Source of the DNA: Cupriavidus sp. U2
Lineage (GTDB): Bacteria; Pseudomonadota; Gammaproteobacteria; Burkholderiales; Burkholderiaceae
Assembly: GCF_009663685.2 (NCBI RefSeq)
Contig: NZ_RCOG02000006.1
Coordinates: forward strand, 124,001-188,000
Length of the DNA: 64,000 nt
Direction of reading: 5' to 3'
A model generated the notes under the pieces. It saw only the letters and a list, made by a program, of their open reading frames with translations, did no database searches and was not told the DNA's origin. Of this stretch, positions 24,151-34,500 are shown piece after piece (positions within the stretch are counted from its first letter, which is position 1; the number at the start of each line of letters is the position of its first letter). The translations under genes were made by a program, and so were the position numbers.

Positions 24151-24804
24151 ATGACCGACACCGCGCCAGTTTCCGGCCAGCAGCGCCGCGCGTTCTGGCT
24201 CAAGCATCTTCACCAGTGGCACTGGATCAGTTCCGCGATCTGCCTGATCGGGATGCTGATGTTCGCCATTACCGGATTCACGCTCAACCATGCCGGCCAG
24301 ATCGAGGCCCGGCCCAAGGTTGTCACGCGTACCGAGACGGCGCCGCGCGATGTGGTCAGTGCGCTGCGCAGTGCCATGCCGGCCGGCGCCGACAGAAAGA
24401 ACCAGAAGGGGCCCGTGCCGCCAGCGCTGGCGGACTGGCTGGCCCGCTCGCTCGATGTCGATGCGGCCGGGCGCGACGCGGAATGGTCGGCCGACGAAAT
24501 CTACGTGGGCCTGCCGCGTCCCGGCGGCGATGCCTGGGTCAGCGTGGCGCTCGATTCCGGCGAAGTGCAGTTCGAATCCACCTCGCGCGGTGCCGTCTCG
24601 TACCTGAACGATCTGCACAAGGGCCGCAACACGGGCCGGGCGTGGAGCCTGTTCATCGATGTCTTCGCCATCGCCTGTCTGGTGTTCAGCGTGACTGGCC
24701 TGTTCCTGCTGAAGCTGCACGCGTCGGGCCGCGTGGCCACGTGGCCGCTGGTGGGGGCGGGGCTGGTGATACCGCTGCTGCTGGCCATCCTGTACATCCA
24801 CTGA
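24151..24804 (+). CDS. PepSY-associated transmembrane protein
   Basis: 217 residues. An N-terminal KHLHQWHW stretch leads into a membrane segment (about 25-48) ending TLNH; these His residues are candidate heme ligands. A periplasmic PepSY-like region follows (about 50-155), then SYLNDLHKGRNTG and two more membrane segments (about 163-188, 195-215). This architecture is typical of iron-uptake-linked membrane reductases. It is first in a Fur-box-preceded operon with DUF2271, DUF4198, ApbE and flavoprotein reductase genes, and may pass electrons across the membrane. Confidence 0.88.
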   Translation: MTDTAPVSGQQRRAFWLKHLHQWHWISSAICLIGMLMFAITGFTLNHAGQIEARPKVVTRTETAPRDVVSALRSAMPAGADRKNQKGPVPPALADWLARSLDVDAAGRDAEWSADEIYVGLPRPGGDAWVSVALDSGEVQFESTSRGAVSYLNDLHKGRNTGRAWSLFIDVFAIACLVFSVTGLFLLKLHASGRVATWPLVGAGLVIPLLLAILYIH

Positions 24805-24846
24805 TCCGCTTCACTTCCCATTCCATCGAGAAAGGTAGTTTTGACA

Positions 24847-25368
24847 ATGCGCCGACTCCTGACCGTCACCATGACCGGCCTTGCCGCCGCGCCGCTGGCG
24901 CCCGCCATGGCCGCCGACCTGAACGTCAAGGTGGAGATTCCCCGCCTGAACGTGGCGGAATACCACCGTCCGTACGTGGCGATGTGGATCGAGCGCGCCG
25001 ACCAGAGCCCAGTGCAGACGCTGGCGGTCTGGTACGACGCCAAAAACAAGGAAGGCGAGGGCACGAAGTGGCTCAAGGACATGCGCCAGTGGTGGCGCAA
25101 GGCCGGCCGCGACATGCAGATGCCCGCAGACGGCGTGTCCGGCGCCACGCGCGCACCGGGCGAGCATGCGCTGACCTTCAAGGATGGCAAGGCGCCGCTG
25201 GGCAAGCTGCCGGCCGGCGACTACCAGCTGGTGGTCGAAGCCGCGCGCGAAGTGGGCGGCCGCGAACTGGTGCGCGTGCCGTTCTCGTGGCCGGCCAAGG
25301 CCGCACAGACCGCCAGCGCCAAAGGCGAACACGAACTCGGCGGCGTGACCGTCGAAGTCAAACCTTGA
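24847..25368 (+). CDS. DUF2271 periplasmic protein with ApbE flavinylation motif
   Basis: 173 residues from the ATG at 24847; a TTG at 24841 is better spaced from AAAGG and may be the real start. The signal peptide ends about AMA/ADL. The body is DUF2271: LNVKVEIPRLNVAEYHRPYVAMWIE, VWYD, WLKDMRQWWRKAG. Residues 95-101 read DGVSGAT, which fits the DxxSGAT motif where ApbE attaches FMN to the final Thr (Thr101). An apbE gene lies in the same operon. I infer a covalent flavoprotein carrying electrons in the periplasm. Confidence 0.88.
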   Translation: MRRLLTVTMTGLAAAPLAPAMAADLNVKVEIPRLNVAEYHRPYVAMWIERADQSPVQTLAVWYDAKNKEGEGTKWLKDMRQWWRKAGRDMQMPADGVSGATRAPGEHALTFKDGKAPLGKLPAGDYQLVVEAAREVGGRELVRVPFSWPAKAAQTASAKGEHELGGVTVEVKP

Positions 25369-25391
25369 TGCGAACCGAACGGAGTCCGACC

Positions 25392-26264
25392 ATGACCAAG
25401 CCTGCCCGCATTGCTGCCCGCCCTCCTGCCCGCGCTTCTGCCGGCTTTTCCAGCCGTCTTTCCACCCGCCTCGCCGTCCTGGCGCTGGCCGCGCTGGCCC
25501 CGCTGGCCGCTCACGCGCACCGCCAGTGGCTGCTGCCGTCGGCCACCGTGCTGTCAGAGAAGGACGCCTGGGTGACCGTGGACGCCGCGGTGTCCAACGA
25601 CCTGTTCTACTTCGAACACGTGCCGATGCGGCTGGACAACCTGGCCGTGACCGCGCCCGATGGCAAGACCGCCGTATCGGCGGAAAACGCATCGACCGGC
25701 AAGTACCGCAGCACGTTCGACCTGCACCTGACCCAGCCTGGCACCTATCGCGTGGCCGTGGTCAACCAGGGGGTGTTCGCGAGCTGGAAGGAAAACGGCC
25801 AGACCAAGCGCTGGCGCGGTGCCGCCGATACGTTCGCGAAGAACGTGCCGGCCGGCGCGCAGGACCTGCAGGTCAACGAAATCGCCGGCCGCATCGAGAC
25901 CTATGTCACGAACGGCCGTCCGACCCGGCAGGTGCTGAACACCACGGGCAAGGGCCTGGAACTGGCGCCGATCACTCATCCGAACGACCTGATCGCCGGT
26001 GAAACGGCCAGCTTCCGCCTGCTGCTCGACGGCAAGCCGGCCGCCAGCCAGAAGGTATCGGTGGTGCCGGGCGGCATCCGCTACCGCGACCGCCTGAACG
26101 AGATCGAGGCCACGACCGATGCGGACGGCAAGTTCAGCGTCAAGTATCCGGCGCCGGGCATGTACTGGATGGAAGCCGAGACCCGCGACGACAAGACGTC
26201 GATCAAGGAAGCCAAGGCGCGCCGTGCCACGTACGCCGTGACCGTGGAAGTGCTGCCGCAATAA
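25392..26264 (+). CDS. DUF4198 periplasmic protein
   Basis: 290 residues from the ATG at 25392 with GGAG seven bases upstream; an ATG at 25368 overlapping the previous stop is possible. A long, basic N-terminus and hydrophobic stretch end in APLAAHAHRQWLLPS. If cleaved at AHA/H, the mature protein starts with His, a common feature of DUF4198 and related metal-linked proteins. The core is beta-rich (YYLFYFEHVPMRLDN-like, PGTYRVAVVNQG, a late Ig-like domain). DUF4198 proteins accompany metal or siderophore uptake; the exact role is unknown. Confidence 0.85.
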   Translation: MTKPARIAARPPARASAGFSSRLSTRLAVLALAALAPLAAHAHRQWLLPSATVLSEKDAWVTVDAAVSNDLFYFEHVPMRLDNLAVTAPDGKTAVSAENASTGKYRSTFDLHLTQPGTYRVAVVNQGVFASWKENGQTKRWRGAADTFAKNVPAGAQDLQVNEIAGRIETYVTNGRPTRQVLNTTGKGLELAPITHPNDLIAGETASFRLLLDGKPAASQKVSVVPGGIRYRDRLNEIEATTDADGKFSVKYPAPGMYWMEAETRDDKTSIKEAKARRATYAVTVEVLPQ

Positions 26265-26283
26265 GCACGACCCCGGACTGCCC

Positions 26284-27297
26284 ATGCACCGCGTGCTGAT
26301 CCCCGTCGCGCTGGCCGCGCCCCCGCCGTCGCCCGTTCCGGCGGGGCAGGTGCGGCAATGGGCGGGCGAAACCATGGGCACCACGTGGTCGGTCAGTGCC
26401 GTGCTGGCGCCGGGGCAGGCCGACGACCGGGGCGAGGCGATCGAAGCCGGCATCCGCGCCGTGCTCGATGGCGTCATCGCGCAGATGAGCAACTGGTCGG
26501 ATACATCGGACCTGTCGCGCTTCAACCATGCCGCCGCCGATTGCTGGGTCACGCTGCCCGACGATTGCTTCGGCGTGCTGCAGGCGGCGTTGCAGACGGC
26601 GCGCGACAGTGGCGGCGCCTATGACCCCACCGCCGGCCCGCTGGTGGACCTGTGGGGCTTCGGTCCGGCAGGGCGGCGTGCCGCCACGCCGTCGGTGGAC
26701 GACGTGCTGCGCGCGCGGGAGCGTTGTGGCTGGCAGCGGCTGGACGTCGATGCCGGTCGGCGCCGTGTGCGCCAGCCCGGCGGGGTGTCGCTGGACTTTT
26801 GCGCCATCGCCAAGGGGTTTGCCGTCGATGCCGTGTCGCGCCATCTCGACGCACAAGGGTTGGCGCACCATCTGGTGGAAATCGGCGGCGAGCTGCGCGG
26901 CCAGGGGCTCAAGCCCGATGGCATGCCGTGGTGGGTCGAACTGGAATCGCCTACGGCGGATGGTGCCGCGCCCGCGCGTACGCTGGTTGCGCTGCTCGGT
27001 TTGTCGGTGGCCACGTCCGGTGACTATCGCCGCTACTTCGAGCGGGACGGACAACGCATTGCCCATACGATCGATCCGCGCACCGGCTATCCGGCCGCCC
27101 ACGCGCTGGCATCGGTCACGGTGATTCATCGCGATTGCATGCTGGCCGATGCGCTGTCCACCGCGCTGACCGTGCTCGGGCCCCAGGCCGGCATGGCTTT
27201 CGCGCAGCGCCACGCGCTGGCGGCGCGGTTCCTGGTGCGCACGCCGGAAGGCTTCGACGAACGCACCACGCCGGCCTTTGCGGCGATGCTGTCATGA
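26284..27297 (+). CDS. apbE: FAD:protein FMN transferase ApbE
   Basis: 337 residues. ApbE attaches FMN from FAD to Ser/Thr of exported proteins. Family marks: GETMGTTWSVS, FNHAAADCWVTL, YDPTAGPLVDLWGFG, LDFCAIAKGFAVDAV, GGELRGQG, and TSGDYRRYFERDGQRIAHTIDPRTGYP with the metal-binding region, then DALSTALTVLG. The N-terminal hydrophobic stretch is short and gives only a weak signal peptide. The likely substrate is the DUF2271 protein two genes upstream. Its stop overlaps the next start (ATGA). Confidence 0.93.
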   Translation: MHRVLIPVALAAPPPSPVPAGQVRQWAGETMGTTWSVSAVLAPGQADDRGEAIEAGIRAVLDGVIAQMSNWSDTSDLSRFNHAAADCWVTLPDDCFGVLQAALQTARDSGGAYDPTAGPLVDLWGFGPAGRRAATPSVDDVLRARERCGWQRLDVDAGRRRVRQPGGVSLDFCAIAKGFAVDAVSRHLDAQGLAHHLVEIGGELRGQGLKPDGMPWWVELESPTADGAAPARTLVALLGLSVATSGDYRRYFERDGQRIAHTIDPRTGYPAAHALASVTVIHRDCMLADALSTALTVLGPQAGMAFAQRHALAARFLVRTPEGFDERTTPAFAAMLS

Positions 27298-28883
27298 CGC
27301 GCTGGCTGTGGGGCATCGTCTTCGCGGCCGGCGTGGCGCTGGCCATGCTGGCGCACGGCCGCACCCTGGCGGCGGCGGGCGTGGTCGTGGCCTATATCGC
27401 ATTCTGCGCCGGTGTGATTGGCGCACACCGGCGGCGCCGCGCGGCGCGCGCGATGCTGTCGGCACCCGGCGACGGCCAGGGCAAGCCGACATTGGTGGCG
27501 TACGCCAGCCAGACCGGCTTTGCCGAACAACTGGCGACGCAAACAGCTCGGGCGCTGCAGGGCGCGGGCATGCCGGTGCAACTGCTGTCGTTTGCCGATC
27601 TCGATGGCAGGCATCTGGCCGCGTGCGGGCAGGCCCTGTTCCTGGTCAGCACCACGGGCGAGGGCGATGCGCCGGACATGGCTTCGGGCTTTGCGCGCAA
27701 GCTGCTGTCTGGCACCACGCCCGACGCGCTACAGCCACTGCGCTACGGCATTCTGGCGCTGGGCGACAGCAGCTATGCGCGCTTCTGCGCCTTCGGCCAT
27801 ACGCTGTCCAGCTGGCTGCAACGCCATCAGGCCAAGCCGCTGTTCGATATGGTCGAAGTCGACAACGGCGACCCCGGCGCGCTGCGGCACTGGCAGAACC
27901 ACCTGTCGGCGCTGTGCGGCGGCGCCGAGATCGAAGATTGGGAGCGGCCGCGCTACGGGCGGTGGCAGCTTGTGGAGCGCCGGCTGCTGAACCCGGGCAG
28001 TCTCGGGCAGCCGGCCTGGCATCTGGCGCTGGTGCCGGAAGCCGCCGGCGATCTGGCGTGGCAGGCCGGCGATATCGCCGAAGTCGGCCCCTGCCAGCCG
28101 CCTGAGGCGGTGGCGCGGCTGCTGGACAAGCTGTCGCTCGATGGTGCGATCCAGGTCCGCTGCGACAGCCGTCCGATGACGCTGGCCGACGCACTGGCCA
28201 CGCGCTTGCCCCTGCCCGATGCGCATCTGTCGACGATGGCGGGCCTGGCGCCGCAGGCGCTGGTCGATGCGCTGCCGGCGTTGCCGCATCGCGAGTATTC
28301 GATTGCGTCGCTGCCGGCCGATGGCAGGCTTGAACTGCTGGTGCGGCAGACCGTGCGTGCGGATGGCTCGCTCGGTCTGGCTTCGGGCTGGCTGACGCGG
28401 TACGCCGCCGAGGGCGCCCACATTGCGCTGCGCGTGCGCAGCAATCGCGGCTTCCACGCGCCCGACGACGACCGGCCGCTGATCCTGATCGGCAACGGTA
28501 CCGGGCTGGCCGGCCTGCGGGCGCTGATCAAGACCCGCGCCGCCCAGGGCTGGCATCGCAACTGGCTGCTGTTTGGCGAGCGCGCCGCCGCGCACGACGA
28601 CTTCCACGGGGCAGAACTTGCGGCGTGGCGCGAACAGGGCGTGCTGCAGCGTATCGACCGCGCGTGGTCGCGCGACGGCGGCGTGCCGCACTACGTGCAG
28701 GACGCCGTGCGGGCGGCGGCGGCCGATATCGCGGCGTGGGTGGCACAAGGCGCGTCCATCTACGTCTGCGGCAGCCTGCAGGGCATGGCCAGCGGCGTGC
28801 ATGCGGTGCTGGCCGATATCCTGGGCGATGCGCGCCTGCAGCAGATGATCGATACCGGCCACTACCGGCGCGACGTCTACTAG
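27294..28883 (+). CDS. Membrane-anchored flavodoxin/FAD reductase (sulfite reductase flavoprotein alpha-like)
   Basis: 529 residues. Two N-terminal membrane segments (about 4-20, 24-45) are followed by a flavodoxin domain (YASQTGFAEQLATQTARAL, STTGEGDAPD, GDSSYARFC) and a ferredoxin-reductase-like module with HREYSIASLPADG for FAD and LIGNGTGLAGLRALI for NAD(P)H. This is the diflavin layout of CysJ, but anchored to the membrane. It would supply NADPH electrons to the PepSY and flavinylated periplasmic partners. It overlaps apbE and ends the operon. Confidence 0.9.
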   Translation: MTRWLWGIVFAAGVALAMLAHGRTLAAAGVVVAYIAFCAGVIGAHRRRRAARAMLSAPGDGQGKPTLVAYASQTGFAEQLATQTARALQGAGMPVQLLSFADLDGRHLAACGQALFLVSTTGEGDAPDMASGFARKLLSGTTPDALQPLRYGILALGDSSYARFCAFGHTLSSWLQRHQAKPLFDMVEVDNGDPGALRHWQNHLSALCGGAEIEDWERPRYGRWQLVERRLLNPGSLGQPAWHLALVPEAAGDLAWQAGDIAEVGPCQPPEAVARLLDKLSLDGAIQVRCDSRPMTLADALATRLPLPDAHLSTMAGLAPQALVDALPALPHREYSIASLPADGRLELLVRQTVRADGSLGLASGWLTRYAAEGAHIALRVRSNRGFHAPDDDRPLILIGNGTGLAGLRALIKTRAAQGWHRNWLLFGERAAAHDDFHGAELAAWREQGVLQRIDRAWSRDGGVPHYVQDAVRAAAADIAAWVAQGASIYVCGSLQGMASGVHAVLADILGDARLQQMIDTGHYRRDVY

Positions 28884-28982
28884 CCGCGTCCGGCGCCAAC
28901 AGGCGTTTTTTGCGGCGGCGCAGGATCGCCGCCGCGATCACATTCCGCTATCCTCGCTGTCAGTTTCCGTCGAGGAGTCCCG

Positions 28983-31421
28983 ATGTCCCGTCCCATCCGT
29001 CCATGGCGCCGCGCAGCGGTTGCCGCCCTCTGGCTGGCCGCCGCCAGCTTGCCCGTCCACGCTGCCGGCCCGGACAAGTTCGCGGTGCCCGGCCTGGAAA
29101 AGCCGGCCACGGTACTGGTGGATCGCTGGGGCGTGCCCCATATCTACGCCAACACGCTCTATGACGCGTTCTACGTACAGGGCTTCATGGCCGCGCGCGA
29201 CCGTCTCTGGCAGATCGACCTGTGGCGCAAGCGCGGGCTGGGCGAAATGGCCCGGGACTTCGGCCCGGCCTATGTGGAAGGCGACCGCATGGCGCGTGCG
29301 GTGCTGTTCCGGGGCGACATGTATCGCGAATGGCTGGCCTACGGGTCCGATGCCAAGCGCGTGGCGGAGGCCTTCGTGGCCGGCGTGAACGCCTATGTGG
29401 CGCAGGTGGAGGCGCATCCGGAACTGCTGCCGCCCGAGTTCAAGATCCTCAACTACAAGCCTGCGCGCTGGCACGCCGAAGACATCGTGCGCATCCGCCA
29501 CCATGGGCTGACGCTGAACTTCACGGGCGAGATCGACCGCGCGCAGATCTTCTGCTACGTGAAGCCCAACGCCGTGCGCGCCGACTGGGTGCGCCGCGAG
29601 CTGGATCCCCCCGTCGAACCCAAGGTGCCCGAAGGGCTCGACACCTGCGCCGTGCCGGCTGCCGAGCTGCGGCGTGCCTACGACCTGGCGACCGCCGCGC
29701 CGCGCTTTCCGAAGGATTGGTGGTCGCAGGGCGCCAGCAAGGCCGAGAACATCCCGGTGGACCAGCTCTACGCCACCGTCGACGCCAACAGCGACACGGG
29801 CCGCAGCCTGGGCTCGAACAACTGGGTGATAGCCGGCAGCCGTACCACCACGGGCCGGCCGATCCTGGCCAACGACCCGCATCGGGCGCATGGCGCGCCG
29901 AGCCTGCGCTATATCAGCCATCTCAATGCGCCGGGATTGTCGGTCATCGGCGCGGGCGAGCCGTTCCTGCCCGGCATCTCGATTGGCCACAACGGCACGA
30001 TTGCCTTCGGCCTGACCCGGTTCTACATGGACCAGGAAGACCTCTACGTCTACGAGACCAATCCCGCCCAGGCGCACGAATACCGCTACAAGGGCCGGTG
30101 GGAGCCGATGGAGACCGTCACCGAGCAGATCGCCGTGCGCGGCGAAGCCACGCCCCGCAAGGTGACGATCGACTACACCCGGCATGGTCCGGTGCTGTAC
30201 GCCGATGCCAAGACCGGCCGCGCCTACGCGCTGCGGGCGGCGTGGCTGGATTACGGCATGGCGCCGTACTTCGGCTCGATGGACTATATGCGCGCCCAGA
30301 ACTGGGACCAGTTCCGCGCGGCCATGAACCGCTGGGGCGCGCCGGGCGAAAACCAGGTCTATGCCGACCGCTCCGGCAATATCGGCTGGATTCCGGGCGG
30401 GCTGACCGTCAACCGTCCCAACTGGGATGGCCTGATGCCGGTGCCCGGCGATGGCCGCTACGAGTGGGCCGGCTATCGCAACATGGATGAACTGCCGTGG
30501 GCGTTCAACCCGGCGCCCGGCTACGTGGTGACGGCCAACGAGAACAACATCCCGGCCAATCACCCGGCCGCGAAGATCGGCGTGGGCTACGAATGGAGCG
30601 ACAGCGCGCGGGCCCGCCGGCTGAAGGCGCTGGTGGCGGCGAATCCGCGCAGCTCGCTGGAAGATTCGATGGCGTGGCAGAACGACACGGTATCGCTGCC
30701 GGCGCAGCGCGTGGTGGCGCTGGTCAAGCCGCTGAACAGCAGCGACGCCCAGGTGCAGCGCGGTCTGGACCTGCTGCGCGGCTGGGACGGCAACGAGCGG
30801 GCCGACAGCGCCGCCGCCGCGCTGTTCGAGGTCTGGTTCAGCAAGCACCTGCGCACGGCCGTGGTGCGGGCCGCGCTGTCGCCGGAAGGCGCGCGCCTGG
30901 TCGGCCCCGGCGATGCCAGCCGCGTGATCGCGGTGCTGGAGCGGCCCGACACCTGGATGACCGTGGACAAGCGCAACGAGATCATGACCAGCACGCTGAA
31001 GCTGGCGATGGCCGAGATCGAGAAGAAGCTCGGCAGCGACCCCAGAACCTGGCAATGGGGCAAGCTGCACACGGCCGTGTTCAGCCACCCGCTCGATCCG
31101 ATCCTGGATGCGGCGCAGCGCCAGCAGTTCGATGTCAACGCCGGACCGATCGGCGGGTCGTCGTTTACGCCGATGAATACGAGCTACCGCAACAGCGACT
31201 TCCAGCTGACGGCCGGTGCTTCGTTCCGCATGGTGCTGGATGTGGGCAACTGGGACGCTTCGCGCGTGGTCAACACGCCCGGACAGTCGGGCAATCCGGC
31301 CAACCCGCACTATCGCGACCTGGCGCCGCTGTGGGCCAGGGGGGAATACTTCCCGCTCGTGTATTCGCGCAAGGCGGTGGAAAAGGAAAGCAAGGAGCGG
31401 GTGGAACTGGTGCCGCAGTGA
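28983..31421 (+). CDS. Penicillin acylase family protein (N-terminal nucleophile amidase)
   Basis: 812 residues with GAGGAG before the ATG. The signal peptide ends near VHA/AGPD. TVLVDRWGVPHIYANT, GFMAARDRLWQIDLWRKRGLGEMA and the LGSNNWVIAGSRT segment mark the Ntn-hydrolase family: the precursor is cut at Gly277-Ser278 to free the catalytic Ser. NDPHR, SIGHNGTIAFGLT and YADRSGNIGWIPGG follow. Members cleave amides such as penicillins or acyl-homoserine lactones; the substrate cannot be told here. It stands alone, 99 bases after the reductase gene. Confidence 0.92.
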   Translation: MSRPIRPWRRAAVAALWLAAASLPVHAAGPDKFAVPGLEKPATVLVDRWGVPHIYANTLYDAFYVQGFMAARDRLWQIDLWRKRGLGEMARDFGPAYVEGDRMARAVLFRGDMYREWLAYGSDAKRVAEAFVAGVNAYVAQVEAHPELLPPEFKILNYKPARWHAEDIVRIRHHGLTLNFTGEIDRAQIFCYVKPNAVRADWVRRELDPPVEPKVPEGLDTCAVPAAELRRAYDLATAAPRFPKDWWSQGASKAENIPVDQLYATVDANSDTGRSLGSNNWVIAGSRTTTGRPILANDPHRAHGAPSLRYISHLNAPGLSVIGAGEPFLPGISIGHNGTIAFGLTRFYMDQEDLYVYETNPAQAHEYRYKGRWEPMETVTEQIAVRGEATPRKVTIDYTRHGPVLYADAKTGRAYALRAAWLDYGMAPYFGSMDYMRAQNWDQFRAAMNRWGAPGENQVYADRSGNIGWIPGGLTVNRPNWDGLMPVPGDGRYEWAGYRNMDELPWAFNPAPGYVVTANENNIPANHPAAKIGVGYEWSDSARARRLKALVAANPRSSLEDSMAWQNDTVSLPAQRVVALVKPLNSSDAQVQRGLDLLRGWDGNERADSAAAALFEVWFSKHLRTAVVRAALSPEGARLVGPGDASRVIAVLERPDTWMTVDKRNEIMTSTLKLAMAEIEKKLGSDPRTWQWGKLHTAVFSHPLDPILDAAQRQQFDVNAGPIGGSSFTPMNTSYRNSDFQLTAGASFRMVLDVGNWDASRVVNTPGQSGNPANPHYRDLAPLWARGEYFPLVYSRKAVEKESKERVELVPQ

Positions 31422-31471
31422 GGGGGTGTTGTCTTGTCTTGGGGGATGGGGGCGCCCGCCCTCTCCCCCGG

Positions 31472-31498
31472 CCCCTCTCCCGCATGGCGGGAGAGGGG
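31472..31498. repeat. GC-rich palindrome between convergent genes
   Basis: CCCCTCTCCCGC and its reverse complement flank a three-base ATG loop, a perfect 12-bp stem. It lies between the convergent acylase and dehydrogenase genes and may end transcription from both sides, though no T-tract follows. The same stem recurs at 46086. Confidence 0.7.
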
Positions 31499-31559
31499 AG
31501 CAAACCGGCAGGGCTTGAAATGCCGTGGGGGTTGGGGGAGAGGGCAGGCCTCACCAAAG

Positions 31560-34500
31560 CTACAGCGCCATCTCCAGCACCCGCGCCACGTGCAAGGCCT
31601 CGCGGCCGGCGCCGTCGTGTATCTGGTGGCGGCAGCTTGTGCCATCGGCCACGACCAGCGTATCGGCATCGGCCTTGCGCACCGCGGGCAGCAGCGCCAG
31701 TTCGCCCATCCGCATCGACACGTCGTGGTGCTCGGCCTCGTAGCCGAAGCTGCCAGCCATGCCGCAGCATGACGATTCGATCAGCGCGGTCTTGAGTTCG
31801 GGAATCCAGCCCAGCACCTGCTCCACCGGCCGGACTGCGTCGAACGCCTTCTGGTGGCAATGGCCGTGCAGCAGCGCCTGCCGGTGGCCGATCGGCTTCA
31901 GGGTCGGCGCGAAGCGGCCGGCCGCGTGTTCGCGCACCAGGAATTCCTCGAACAGGAACGCGTGGTCCGCCAGCGCACGGGCCGCGTCGCCGTAGCCGTA
32001 CTGCAGGAATTCGTCGCGCATCGACAGCAGGCACGACGGTTCGAGGCCCACCACCGCCACGCCGCGCGCGACAAACGGCAGCAGCATGTCGAGCGCGCGC
32101 TTCGCTTCGGCCTTTGCTTCATCGACCAGACCCGCCGCCAGGAACGTGCGGCCGCAGCACAGCGGACGCTCGCCGGGCACGCCAGACAGGTGCACGGTAT
32201 AGCCGGCCGCTTCCAGCACCCGATGCGCCGCCCGTGCGTTGCCGGGTTCCATGTGATTGTTGAAGGTGTCGACGAACAACACCACCTCCTTGCCGCCGGC
32301 GGGCCGTGCCCGGTAGTCGTCGCGCAGGAACGCCGGCTGCCAGCGCGGCAGCGAGCGTCTGGCCGACAGCCCCAGCAGCCGCTCGCCCAGTTGGGGCAGC
32401 CCCGGCACACGGTCGCGCAGGTTGAACAGCCAGGGCAGCTTGCTGGCAGTGCCTGCATAGCGCGGCAGGAAGGCCACGAGCTTGTCGCGCAGGCGCAGGC
32501 GGCCCGCGCGGGCGTTGGCGGCGCGCACCTCGATCTTCATCTTGGCCATGTCGATGCCGGTGGGGCAGTCGCGCTTGCAGCCCTTGCAGGACACGCACAG
32601 GTCCATGGTGTCCCTGACGGCGGGATCGAGCAGGCCATCGCTGCCAAGCTGACCCGACAGCGCCAGCCGCAGCGTGTTGGCCCGCCCACGCGTCAGGTGC
32701 TGCTCGTCGCGCGTGACGCGATAGCTCGGGCACATGGTGCCGGCGTCGAACTTGCGGCAGTGGCCGTTGTTGTTGCACATCTCCACGGCGGCCGCCAGGC
32801 CGTTGGCGGGGTCCAGCCCGGTGCCCGGTGTGCTTTCCACCTCGGTGACAGGATCGCGCGTGACGTTCCAGGCCGACCAGTCCAGCGCCGGCTCCAGCGG
32901 CTTGACGGTATAGCCGGGCGGGAAGCGGAACAGCGACGTGTCGTCCATCTTCGGCGTGCGCACGATCTTGCCGGGGTTGCAGCGGTTGTCGGGATCGAAC
33001 AGCGCCTTGATCTCGGCAAATGCATTCGCCAGCGACGGCCCGAACTGCCAGGCCACCCATTCGCCGCGGCACAGGCCGTCGCCATGCTCGCCCGAGTACG
33101 CGCCCTTGTACTCGCGCACCATGGCCGCCGCTTCTTCGGCTATGGCGCGCATCCTGGCCGCGCCGTCGCGGCGCATGTCGAGGATGGGCCGCACATGCAG
33201 CGTGCCCACGCTGGCGTGCGCATACCAGGTGCCGCGCGTGCCGTGCTTGTGGAAGACCTCGGTCAGGCGCGATGTGTATTCGGCCAGGTGTTCGAGCGGC
33301 ACCGCGCAGTCCTCGATGAACGACACCGGCTTGCCGTCGCCCTTCATGCTCATCATGATGTTCAGGCCGGCCTTGCGCACTTCCCACAGCGCCTTCTGCG
33401 GGCCGGCGTCGGGCATTTCCACGACCGAGCCGGGCAGGCCCAGGTCGGCCATCAGTTCCCCCAGTTGGCGCAGGCCGCGCAGCGTGGCGTCGCGGTCTTC
33501 GCCGGCAAACTCCACCAGCAGGATGGCCTCGGGCTCCCCGATCAGCGCCTTGTCGATGACGGGCCGGAAGGCGGGGTTGCTGCGCGCCAGGTCGATCATG
33601 GTGCGGTCGACCAGTTCCACGGCCGCCGGCTTGAGCGCGACGATATGGCGCGTCAGGTCCATCGACTGGTAGAACGTCGGGAAATTGACCACGCCCAGCG
33701 TCTTGTGGGCGGGCAGCGGCGCAAGCTGCAGCGTGATCTGGCGGAAGTAGGCCAGCGTGCCCTCCGAGCCCACCAGCAGGTGCGCCAGGTTGACGCTGCC
33801 GTCGGCGGTGTACGGCCGCTCGTTCTGGGGCTGGAAGATATCGAGGTTGTAGCCGCCCACGCGTCGCAGCACCTTCGGGTACATCTGTGCGATGGCCTCG
33901 CGTTCACGCTCGGCGATGCGCCGCACGCCGTCGGCAATGGCGCGGTGCGGCGCATCCTCGGCCGGCCAGCGGGCATCGAAGCGGACGTCGTCGCCGTTGG
34001 CCAGGATGGCCTGGACGCCCAGCACGTTGTGGACCATGTTGCCGTACTGGATCGAGCGCGAGCCGCATGAGTTGTTGCCGGTCATGCCGCCGATCGTGCA
34101 TTGCGCGGCGGTGGAGACGTCCACCGGGAACCACAGGCCGTGGGGCTTGAGCCACGCGTTCAGGTGGTCGAGCACGATGCCGGGCTGCACGGTGACCGTG
34201 CGCGCCTGTGGGTCGAAGTCGATCACCTGGTTCAGGTACTTGCTGTTGTCGATGACCAGCGCCTCGCCCACGGTCTGGCCGCATTGGCTGGTGCCGCCGC
34301 CGCGCGGCAGCAGCGGCGCCTTCAGGTCGCGGGCGATGTCCAGCGCGAGCCGCGCGTCGGCTTCATCGCGCGGCACCACCACGCCGAGCGGCATGATCTG
34401 GTAGATCGACGCGTCGGTGGCGTAGCGGCCACGGCTGGCGGTATCGAACAGCACGTCGCCACGCAGTTCGGCGGCCAGGCGCCGGTACAGCGGCGATTGC

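Noticed and set aside
28938-31310. Minus-strand open frame of about 790 codons
   Set aside because: It is antisense to the penicillin acylase gene, whose motifs and ribosome site are clear; the antisense product is His/Arg-rich with no motif.
31434-31559. Small gene between acylase and dehydrogenase
   Set aside because: The space is filled by the palindrome and G-rich sequence; the short frames there have no ribosome site or plausible protein.
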